A program made the position numbers and the translations under genes. A stretch of 37,275 nt of DNA from Saccoglossus kowalevskii (taxonomy: Eukaryota > Hemichordata > Enteropneusta > Harrimaniidae). Below, one piece after another: positions 10,370-22,300 of the stretch (position 1 is its first letter; the number at the start of each line of letters is the position of its first letter). Where the stretch lies: assembly GCF_000003605.2 (NCBI RefSeq), contig NW_003134345.1:2843-40117 (forward strand), in the 5' to 3' direction. The notes below the pieces were generated by a model. That model was not told where the DNA came from. It searched no databases and saw nothing but the letters and a program-made list of their open reading frames with translations.

Positions 10370-13300
10370 CTGAAAAAGTCAAGGTAATATTATTCATGAA
10401 TTTAGTAAAATAATAAATAAAACTAAACACAAAGTGCTGTTTAGAGATTTAGTGCTTTCATAACTAAATTAATGACCACTGTTTGCACTGTTATCTGTGC
10501 AAGTAATTTTCAGTTTAATTTCAGAATACAAATAAAATTCAACTTCAAGGACAAGAATGCTAATCTCCTTGTGCCTTCTCAAGCAAGGCAAATCGAAAAG
10601 GTTACAAACTAGGTCATGTGTTCTTGTAAGTTTCAGACAAAATTATAATCAAAGAAAGCTTAGAAAGAAGCATTATCTTGATTACACATAAAAAACTTTG
10701 TATTTATTGAATGCAAAATCATTGAAATTTGTCTTATTTTGACTATATACTTGTCTTTGCCATTTAGGTGCTTCTAATANNNNNNNNNNNNNNNNNNNNN
10801 NNNNNNNNNNNNNNNNNNNNNNNNNNNNNAAACTAATAACAAGTTATTGATATGCACAGTTATCAACCCTGAAGTAATCATCTAAAATCACCTATAAATT
10901 TGTTAATTTGTGCAAATTTGGTAATTTGTAAGCAAAAAATTCAACCCTAAACTGAACATGTATATGGCTTATCCATAAGCATCTACATGTGTATGTACCT
11001 AAGTATCATTGAATCTGATGGGTGGTTGAGATATTGGTTAAAAATTTAATATTGGCTAATTTATATGCAAATTAGGTCATTAATATACATGTATATCAAC
11101 CAAAAACTAATCAGGTTTGCGTATTATGTGCCATGTTTCATTCAAATCTGTTGAATGGTAATTGAGAAACAAGTGAAAATGCCTAAAATTGGCTAATTAT
11201 TTTGCAAATTAATTCATCCAAAAACTAATAAGAACAGTGCATTATTACAGAACATCTATGTACTAAGTTTCATTGAAACCTGTTTGATGGTATATAAGAA
11301 GTGAAAATGATTAAAATTTTCTAATCAATATGCAAATTAGATAATTATTATGCAAAGGATTTTAACCAAAGCTAATCTGTACTACTGTGTATTATCCCAG
11401 AAGATGGATATACCAAGTTTCATTGAAATCTGTCTAATGGTACCTGAGAAACAAGTGAAAATGCTTAAAATCAGTTAATTAATATGCAAATGAATAGATG
11501 AATCCGACGTGAAATCTATGTAATAGAAAAATATGCATAAAAATACAATACAGTTTCACTTTTTTTTTCATAAAAATTGTGAAGCTTTATCCAACTTAAA
11601 TTTATGATATTGTTATTGGCTATACTCACCTTTATTCCTCATTTTTTCTACTATCTCCAGTAAAGTGGCACCATCTCTGACATCAATTGCACAAAACGTG
11701 CCAGCACCTCTGGCATTACTGAACATACTAGGACATTTATCCTGAAAGGCAAATTGCAACATCTCTAGCATTACTGAACATAGTAGGACATTTATTCTGA
11801 AAGACAAATTGCAACATCTCTAGCATTACTGAACATAGTAGGACATTTATCCTGAAAGACAAATCCCAACACCTCTAGCATTACTGAACATAGTAGGACA
11901 TTTATTCTGAAAGACAAATCCCAACATCTCTAGCATTACTGAACATATAAGGACATTTATCCTAAAAGACAAATCCCAACACTTCTAGCATTACTGAACA
12001 TATAAGGACATTTATCCTGAAAGACAAATCCCAACATCTCAGCATTACTGAACATAGTAGGACATTTATCCTGAAAGGCAAATTGCAACATCTCTAGCAT
12101 TACTGAACATATAAGGACATTTATCCTGAAAGACAAATCCCAACATCTCAGCATTACTGAACATAGTAGGACATTTATCCTGAAAGGCAAATTGCAACAT
12201 CTCTAGCATTACTGAACATAGTAGGACATTTATCCTGAAAGACAAATCCCAACATCTCAGCATTACTGAACATAGTAGGACATTTATTCTGAAAGACAAA
12301 TCACAACATCTCTAGCATTACTGAACATAGTAGGACATTTATCCTGAAAGACAAATCCCAACATCTCAGCATTACTGAACATAGTAGGACATTTATCCTG
12401 AAAGGCAAATTGCAACATCTCTAGCATTACTGAACATATAAGGACATTTATCCTGAAAGACAAATCCCAACATCTCCAGCATTACTGAACATAGTAGGAC
12501 ATTTATCCTGAAAGACAAATCCCAACATCTCTAGCATTACTGAACATAGTAGGACATTTATTCTGAAAGACAAATCACAACATCTCTAGCATTACTGAAC
12601 ATAGTAGGACATTTATCCTGAAAGACAAATCGCAACATCTCTAGCATTACTGAACATAATAGGACATTTATCCTGAAAGACAAATCCCAACATCTCTAGT
12701 GTTACTGAACATAGTAGGACATTTATCCTGAAAGACAAATCCCAGCACCTCTAGCCATTTGATATTTTTGAATTCCCACGCTTGATATTCAACAGTCTGA
12801 TGATCTGATTGGTGTACTCAAAATTGTGATGTCATCTCAAAAAATAACAAAACATGTCTCATTTGATAACTTAACAATTTTAAATATAATTTGAAATACG
12901 GTAAATATCAATGTTTCCACAATATATCGGTAATTCACCAGTGTGTGTCCCGGTGCTAAAGTCACAATGACCTTACCATTTCTTATTCTTCTAACCCCAA
13001 CTTAGCAGTGCACAGAATTAGTTGTACTGATTGCTGAATTTTTTAAAAATGTGTGAAATTTGCTGATAGAATTACTTCCAAACTTAGTAAAATGTTATCA
13101 ATATGTCCCTATTTATATGTTGTAACAGCAAATATATTGACCCTCCCAAAAAAGATCCAAAATTGTTAGTGGCAGTTATAATTTGTCGGTAAATTGTATT
13201 TGAGGAACTGTATTTCAATATGCAAAATGAATACAGAATGGGCTAAGAATACTATGACATGCTCACACAAAAACCATTATAAAATAAAATCTCCAATTCA

Positions 13301-16300
13301 TGACCATGAAATACAATATTCATTAAAATCAAACTTGGAAGATTAATGATAAATTCAATATCACGTTGACTTCGGAAATCCTCTGTATCTTGCATTTGTA
13401 CCAAATAAAAAAAGCTTAGAGAGAACCCCCATGTGCTGCAGTATTATAGGAACCAATTACGGGTAGATATAATTTAACATGTACTACACATAATGCATGT
13501 GTGCTGAAATAGCTCTGAACTTTGTGATGCCCAATCTGAAAGCAATCTGATCCAAAGTGTTGACAATACTAACAAATACATTGGATATCAGAAAAGGAAT
13601 AAATTGAAAATTGTCTAATAATCATTTTCAATTATTACTACTTCATTATGCAAATAAGGTAATTAATATGAACAGATTACACCCAAAAAACTACTCAGGT
13701 CAGTAAATTATTCTAGAGCACCTACGCACCATACTTCATCAAAATCTGAAGAGTGGTTCTTAGAACACTTGTCTAGTTTATGCAAATTATGCTAACCTAA
13801 TCTGGTGAAACAGATGAAAATTAGCTTATTAATATGCAAATTAATATGCAATATCACAGAGCCTAAAAATTGAAATTCAATAATTGCCTTGGTGAAACAT
13901 ACACACATTACTTGTATACATACACACATATAGGCAGAGTAAAAATATCAGTCAGAGAATGTCAGAGAAATGGGTAAGGACACTTCAGAGGGGGGGGGAC
14001 AAGGGGGGTAGCTGGTACAGTTTTACGGGAAATAGAAAAGGCTCTTTACAATTTACAAGGAAAAAAAAGAAGTTTTTACAGTTTACAGTGAAAATTGAAT
14101 TTTGGAGTGTATTGTGTCCTATCGTCGTTTTACAGTTTTGAAAATGTAATTTCCTTGGATTATTCTTTACGAGAAAAATGACACATTTTTACAGTGTACG
14201 AAAAAAATATTTGATTGATTACATTGTACGTCTAGCCTGTGATTACAGAATTACGGAATTTATTTTTGCAATTTACGTTGTACGAACAAAAAAATATCAC
14301 ATTGAACGAAAATAACCTTTGCCCCCCCCCCCCACTTCCCATCAACCATTTTGAATCAAAACGAAGAGCATGTTCATCACTGGCTAAACATACTGAGTGA
14401 TGTCAATACCAAGTAGAATGAAATCTGTTCAGGCATGCCAAAGAAAAAGTTCATGACATCTTGATTTTCAGGACAAAAATGGTCACAAAATGTCTCTGTC
14501 TTTGCGCAAAATCATTTCTGGCATGTCAAAAAAGAAAGTGTTGGATGGAGGCATTTAACCCTAAATACCTGTTTCAAAAAGCATACAATGAGACAAAAAC
14601 ATCTCAGATGTTGCAAGAAATGAAAATACCATGCTTAGTGTACAACAAATCTTTCTTTGCACGAGGAAATAGATTATCATGCATGTGAAATTCACATACT
14701 AACATCTTTATATTTACATACCTGTAAACCTTCAAGTTTGTGTAGAAGGTAGTCACCAGTTTCTTTAACATTCTGTACTAAATCATTATTCTGAATAACT
14801 TCAACAACTTTCTCCAGCAATATTATTTTACTTGGATCTCCCATCCAGGTATTAAAAATACGATGTGCCTAGAAAATAAACATATAATTTATCTACAATT
14901 TGAATGAAAGTAGATTGCTGGTAACCAAAGACACTGACATAGACTTCATAAGCAATGATAGTTGCACTTAACATTTTAAAATCACCTAAATTCACTGAGA
15001 TTAAGTACAGCTATGAGTAACTTTAATCCTACTAAACCGACTACTGTAAATGCATTAATTATTCACTGGGTTTTAATTTCGCTATTTTCGCTGACAGATA
15101 AAATCCGCTAAATTAAGACTATATGAACATGTAAAATAACAATAAAACTCATTGTTTTCTTGACAAATTCGTGAAATTAAAACACAGTGAATATGCTCAA
15201 AACATCAAAAATGTGAAATTAAATGTCAGTGATAATAAATAGTTTTACAGTATAAGCTTACACCAAATAAACCATCTGGAATTCTCACCAGTATTGAACT
15301 GGAATCTTGATATACCAATGAATTACCCACTCACACATACATCTCATAATACTGGTTCACACTGCTTTTTTAATAACAAAAATGACGTCTTACTCCTTGA
15401 ACAATAAATTCATCTTTAAAGTAATAACCACCAGTCAACATCTTCTTACTAAAACATACAATATCCGGTGGTGAGGGTAACTCCCATAGTTCATGGGCCC
15501 AGAATTTACCACTTGCTGCACAACCAGTCTGTACCTCATCCACTATGAAAGCTACCTTGAACTTAAAATATTAAAATAAAATGTGTTAATCAAACAATAA
15601 TAACAATAAAACAAAAATCTAATTATAAAATCACCACAATCAATTAGTCTGCAGAATTGGCATTTAGAATTGGTGAAAACAGATATTGTTTTTTACATAC
15701 TTTGTATATTTGGCATATGAGACCCATCTCAAACATGAGCATTTTGATGATTGTGGATCTTTAATTTTTACATAGAATACTCACCTGGTCACAGATTTCC
15801 CTTAATTTTTGAAAAAAGAACTTAGTTGCATGGTTATCTCCGCCCTCTGCTTGTATTGGTTCAATTATCAAACCAGCCACTTTACGTCCTCTGCTATTGT
15901 AATCCGTAATTAATTTGACAACCTTAGATATAAATGAAATCATTTCATAAATTATATAAACAAAACCTTGACAGTTTTATTGAGATATTTAAGAAGAAGT
16001 TAAAATAATTAAATAATTGATGCAGATTTGATGTGGGAAGCAAATGTTAACAATTTCTAAATTACAACCCCTCTCCCCTTCTAATAGGCACTTTTGCGCC
16101 CATTTACCATACAACAATCTTACCTCATCCAAACATCTCAGTTCATTGGCCCTATTCTCTTGTTCATAGCGCTCAAGTGGATATTTCAATTGTGGGAATG
16201 GAGCAATTGGCCAATCAAATGCAGCGATATCTACTTTATGAACAGCCTTAGAATGTGAGCAAGAAAGGGCACCTGTCAGCAAAGAATACAAAATACATTA

Positions 16301-19300
16301 CATATTATATAATTAAGATCCTAAACACGACTGTACCCTTAAGCATATTTGGCACAAAGAATTATTGTGCCTGTAACTTAAAATACATTCTGAATCATGT
16401 GTATCAATTAAGAGGTAAATTACATGATAACTAAACAAAGTCAATTTAAAAAATAAGTTAAATTACCACAACTTCTACCATGAAATGCACCAACAAATGA
16501 CAATATAGTATATGGTGGACTTCCAGGACTCTGTTGGAAACAAATTATAAAATAACTTAGAACAAAATCTACAGGAAGTTTAATTATTTTTCACATAAAT
16601 TGTGATGGAATCTCATCATTGTTGCAGTTAGATTGATAGAAAATTTTCATACTAGTAGAGAGTGATTTTACAATATGCATTCATTAATGTGTAACTTGAC
16701 GTCGTTATTGGGACAGTTATATTCAATATATATTATCAAACCAGCCACTTTACATATATTTCATTTATAATGTGAGTGGATTATTTCAGTTATTACATCA
16801 TGTATGTAAATTCAAAGATGGAACATAAAATGACCTCATTACGAAGACATGAATCCAAGTCTTCAGCAGTCGGTTGTAATCCATTACGATCTTGCTTCTG
16901 AAAATATAAAGACAGGAATGTTCTAAGCATGCTATCATGCTTATACTAAACCTAATCTTGTTGGCACACATGGCCTAGTAGCTGGTCCTAAACACCTCAA
17001 TTTTGACTACCAGTTTTATTAAAAGCACATACAATGTATAAACAACAAAAAATGCATTTGTTGTGTGCTGAATCAATACAATATTCGTCACGTCAGTATG
17101 TGATTTACAATTGTATACACTACTAATAGAGCAAATGGAATATCTAACAATTATTATATGCTATGACTTACTCTTTTCCATATAAATGCATGTTTCATGG
17201 CATTTTCCACAGAACAAGCACCACATGCCATTGTCTGTACCCTTTCCAATCCGGGTGGAGCAACCTAAAAACAAACAATATTTCAAAATCAGAAAATGCA
17301 AAAACAATAACTTATCCTTCAGTTAATGATAAAAAGACAAATACAGACTCTGAAATATCCACCCAGACTTTAATTATTCAAGCAAACATTTTTAGGGGGA
17401 AAAAATACTGAGCCAGCTGCTTGTTCAGTCCATTTTATTGTTAAAACAAAAATTGATGAATATATAATCAGAGGTTGCACAAGTTTTATTAACAATACAA
17501 TCTAAACTATGCATGACTAAAGCAAATGATTTTTCTTGTCCCTTAGATGTCATCTTAACATTTTTGTGGATAAGTGAGCAAAATAATATGCAAAAAAATA
17601 CTGGAACTGCAAATATGCTTAATTAATTTAATAATTGGGCAGTATGAAATGAAAATCAGGTAATGTTCATTTACAAATAACATGCAGATGGAAAAAGAAC
17701 AAAACACAATACACATGCTCGTTTTCAGTTTGTTTATAATGTTTCCGATATGATTTTGTGTGCACACTGGTGATCACTATATTCCTTAACACACGCAAGG
17801 GTTACAGTGGTTATCAGCATATAAGAATGTAATTTTAATATAAATCAGACTCACTGAAATCAAAGCATTTTGAAGTCGTTCAGGGAAATCCTCATTAGGG
17901 TGTACTCCTAAAGCTGGTCTGTTGACAAAAACACTCTGAAAAGAGAACAAGTGATTAAATATTAGATGAGAAAAGCAATGTAAAAAATAATTAACCTAAC
18001 AATTAAAATTAATTATCATCTAATTAAATGATGGAGACTAAAACTAATCGTACACACATTAGGTACCAGTATTACATGCAACTGTACCATCCATACTGGT
18101 CATGTTTACAATTCTCAAACTTCCCTAATTAAATTAAAATTAATTATCATCTAATTAAATGATGGAGACTAAAACTAATCGTACACACATTAGGTACCAG
18201 TATTACATGCAACTGTACCATCCATACTGGTCATGTTTACAATTCTCAAACTTCCCTAAACATTGATGTAAGGCATACTGGAACATTCTAATTTGATAAT
18301 CCCTATCAATTTATAAATATTTGTGTGAGAATAGCGTAATTCAGCATTATATCCATACTGGATGGACAATGTTAGTGTTGCTTTGTCTCCTATATTTTAA
18401 CAAAAGCTAAATCTATAGATTTTGTGATTGAGTTTTGTATGGAGTTGTCAAGTCAATCACCAAAACACAAGCTTGATTTCCATGGCAACTAGCTGAAGAC
18501 GATTTAGTTTAACACAATATCTAAATGATGTGAAACTTTTTCCATTATGATTCTTTAGACCAAAAACTCCAATGCATGATGGGATTGGTTGCTGAATGGT
18601 AAAATGAATTAGAATTTACATGCATAACACACTACAGGACATTTGAATTTGGTTAATTACTTTATATGACAAAAGTAACTACACTTTTTGCACCACCCAA
18701 ATGTCAAAGCAATCAGACTAGTTTATTTTCAAGAACATGGACAAATAGTCACTAAATTTAGAGAATTGAAGTTCTGGTCACAAAATGCAAAACACTGGGA
18801 GGGATCCAGTCAATTTACTTAAATATCAAATATAAAAGAAACCAATCAAGCCATTTTCACAAAGAAGTCAGATACATGTATTGTCAAAAAATGACCAAAT
18901 CTGAGAGAGAACTACCCAATGTACCTTTCTGGAAAATATCAAAGTCAAGGTGAAAATATAGGAGACAATTTTGACTCACAATTGCAAGACTATAAGGCAC
19001 CAGCATTCTAAAATTGTTAATAATAATAATAATAATAATGCTTAAAAAAAATCATTAAATTTCAAAAGCATTGCAGTATTCCCAGAGAGCATTTTTATTG
19101 ACACACCCAGTGCACAGTAGTGATTTCCCACAGAAGATGTTTTCTCTAAAGAACAATTTCATAGACATACCCAGTGGCATAGTAATATTTTAGTAAGTGT
19201 TTAGTGATGGGTTACACACATGGGTAGTGATTTTCAAAGTGTTCAATAATCGTTACCACATAAGTAAGGATTTCCAAAGTGTTCAGTAGGGGGTTACCCA

Positions 19301-22300
19301 CATAAGCAGTTTTCTCTAAAGCGTATAGTGATGGGTTACCCACACAAGTAGTGTTATCCAAAATTTTCATTGAGTGGGTTACCCATACAGGTAGTGTTTT
19401 CCAAAGTGTTCAGAGATTGGTGATGGGTTACCCATACAGGTAGTGTTTTCCAAAGTGTTCAGTGATTGGTGATGGGTTACCAATACAGGTAGTGTTTTCC
19501 AAAGTGTTCAGTGATTGGTGATGGGTTACCCATACAGGTAGTATTTTTCAAAGTGTTCAGTGATTGGTGATGGGTTACCCATACAGGTAGTGTTTTCCAA
19601 AGTGTTGAGTGATTGGTGATGGGTTACCCATACAGGTAGTGTTTTCCAAAGTGTTCAGAGATTGGTGATGGGTTACCCATACAGGTAGTGTTTTCCAAAG
19701 TGTTCAGTGATTGGTTACCCATACAGGTAGTGTTTTCCAAAGTGTTCAGTGATTGGTGATGGGTTACCCATACAGGTAGTGTTTTCCAAAGTGTTCAGTG
19801 ATTGGTTACCCATACAGGTAGCGTTTTCCAAAGTGTTTAGTGATTGGTGATGGGTTACCCATACAGGTAGTGTTTTCCAAAGTGTTCAGTGATTGGTGAT
19901 GGGTTACCCATACAGGTAGTGTTTTCCAAAGTGTTCAGTGATTGGTGATGGGTTACCCATTACAGGTTGTGTTTTCCAAAGTGTTCAGTGATTGGTGATG
20001 GGTTACCCATACAGGTAGTGTTTTCCAAAGTGTTCAGTGATTGGTGATGGGTTACCCATACAGGTAGTGTTTTCCAAAGTGTTCAGTGATTGGTGATGAG
20101 TTACCCCATACAGGTAGTGTTTTCCAAAGTGTTCAGTGATTGGTGATGGGTTACCCATACAGGTAGTGTTTTCCAAAGTGTTCAGTGATTGGTGATGGGT
20201 TACCCATACAGGTAGTGTTTTCCAAAGTGTTCAGTGATTGGTGATGGGTTACCCATATAGGTAGTGTTTTCCAAAGTGTTTGGTAAGATGTTACCAACAT
20301 AGGAGTGATGGGTTACCCACATAGGTACGGGTAGTATTTCCCAAAGTATTCAGTAGAGGGTTAACCATAAATGGCAGTGTTCTCCCAAGCAGAGAGTTAT
20401 CCATTGATACAATTATAAAGCCTTAGTAATAAATAGAGTAACATTCAGGTATTTTTACTGAGTAACAAATCTCACCAGGTTACCCGGATCCTGGATAGCT
20501 TCAACTAGAGCTGGATGATTATAACCTAGTAGGAAGATCAAATGTACGTCATGTATGCATTCAGCCCACACCAAGTAACCCATATGTGATTTACATTAAA
20601 ATTAAACTGTGCAGCTGAATCATAAATATCACTTCATGATATATAGTTTAGTTAAATGATACTAATAAATTAATATTGGTAATTGATGGACAGCCAAAAC
20701 ACTATAACAATGCAAACTCAGTTATTTCTTGCAATTAAAAACTGAGCAATGTATGAAATGGTCCTGGAAAAAAATCACAATTATTAACCATACTTTTATG
20801 TCTCAGACAATTTAAGACACGTCTACCAGTCATTTATTTTGATTTGTATCACCCAAGTAATATTAAATAGTTTCACCAAAATTGAATAATTTTATTGTAC
20901 ATTTTTAGAAACAAAATGACCACCAGTTGGCATTCTGATCAGACGGCAAATGTCCTATCATATATTGACAGGTTGAATCAGAAAATTGTTTGCTTTCTAA
21001 ATCATGAAACTAATAAAATAGGCAAACAAACAGAATGCACATGCTGTGATTAAAGTGATCTGTTGCATAATGGCATATATTGATCAGGGTTAAGCAGCCC
21101 TGCATATCAGCCATCTTGAATCAAATCATAAAACCAATGCTTGCGAATGTGTCTTCACATTTGTGATAAATTCTCGCTGTAACAGATACAAATGTTATAA
21201 AAACAAATTGGCTGCTAATCATTCATTTTTTATTTGAATTCAGTATTAGGAAAAACAATCCATGCATGCATGCATCTATGTCTGACATCCGGTTGTAAAG
21301 TGGCAGAGATGCTTGACTTTGGGAAATTCATCCAAAATAGCCACAAATCAGCTTACCATCCCAAATCAGATTGCTTAACGAATATATCATGCATATGTAA
21401 GAATCCCAAGTTATACTACATGCATGTGTAGAGTTCAATTGCGATAGGTGATTTTTCGTTCAACTGCGAGATCTCGCGAGTTGCATGAAAGTTGCGCGTC
21501 AAACGTCTGCAGCAAAAATCGAACGATTTGATTTTGAACTCAAAATCAAAATCCTCCCAAAATACTTTTGCATTTGTCAAATCCCATGTGATGTTTGACG
21601 CCACTACAACGCTATGACCTTTGTTTGTCCTGTTTTTACTTTCGATTTCACGCATAACGCGTGATTCTCGCAGTGAACGAAAAATGGTCAATTGCTAACA
21701 TGTCAATGATATGACCATGTTCATTAATTAGACTGATGAAAATGTTTCAATTAAGTGCACATGTAGCACAGTCACCAGCCCCATCCAGAATTAGATTGCA
21801 ATTCACAAATGCTCAGTACCGTTAGTATCCTGAGATGGCCTAGACATGACACAAAAAATTAGTTTTGAAAAATAAATGACCACAAGTTAGCCATTTTGAA
21901 TAGAACCTGAAATAACATGCATCTATACCCAATAATGCACTATTAATGTACCAAGTTTTAACAAAATTCATTTGCAAACACCACAGATCCAGTTCCAAAA
22001 CAGCAGGGGTAAATTGCTTTATTTTATTTTTTTAATAAAATGGCCACCAGTCAAGCATCTGGAATCAGATTTCTAAACATTTCTAAAGATGTTAATGTAA
22101 AGTATAATGTGCTCTGATAGACACAGGTAAGTTTTTTTTCTGACCTTGAAAAACGGAGAGAAAAATGGCTGTGCCAACAAAATTCATAATCAATACAGTG
22201 GCAGATGTGTCATTATATTCTATGAAATTTTCACCAAGATTATTATTTATTAGAATCCTTCAAAAGTGATATGTGCATGAAATATGCATTTAAACACTGT

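Noticed and set aside
11957-12299. Overlapping minus-strand open frames of 77 codons with a repetitive protein ([12 protein letters not shown] and [10 protein letters not shown] units)
   Set aside because: They arise because 54-bp units keep the frame for one or two steps. They are readings of the splice-acceptor minisatellite, not a repeat protein.
10840-13860. Possible CRISPR-like array from regular repeats in introns 13-14
   Set aside because: The units are contiguous without unique spacers, derive from exon 14 or from an interspersed repeat, and sit in a eukaryotic gene.
19376-20300. Derivation of the 49-bp minisatellite from the exon 5 donor
   Set aside because: Only an 8-bp core (ggttaccc on the plus strand) is shared, too little to claim common origin; kept only as a hint.
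21416-21691. 91-codon minus-strand open frame
   Set aside because: It coincides with the CpG-rich MITE-like element and shows no domain; its openness follows from the base composition.
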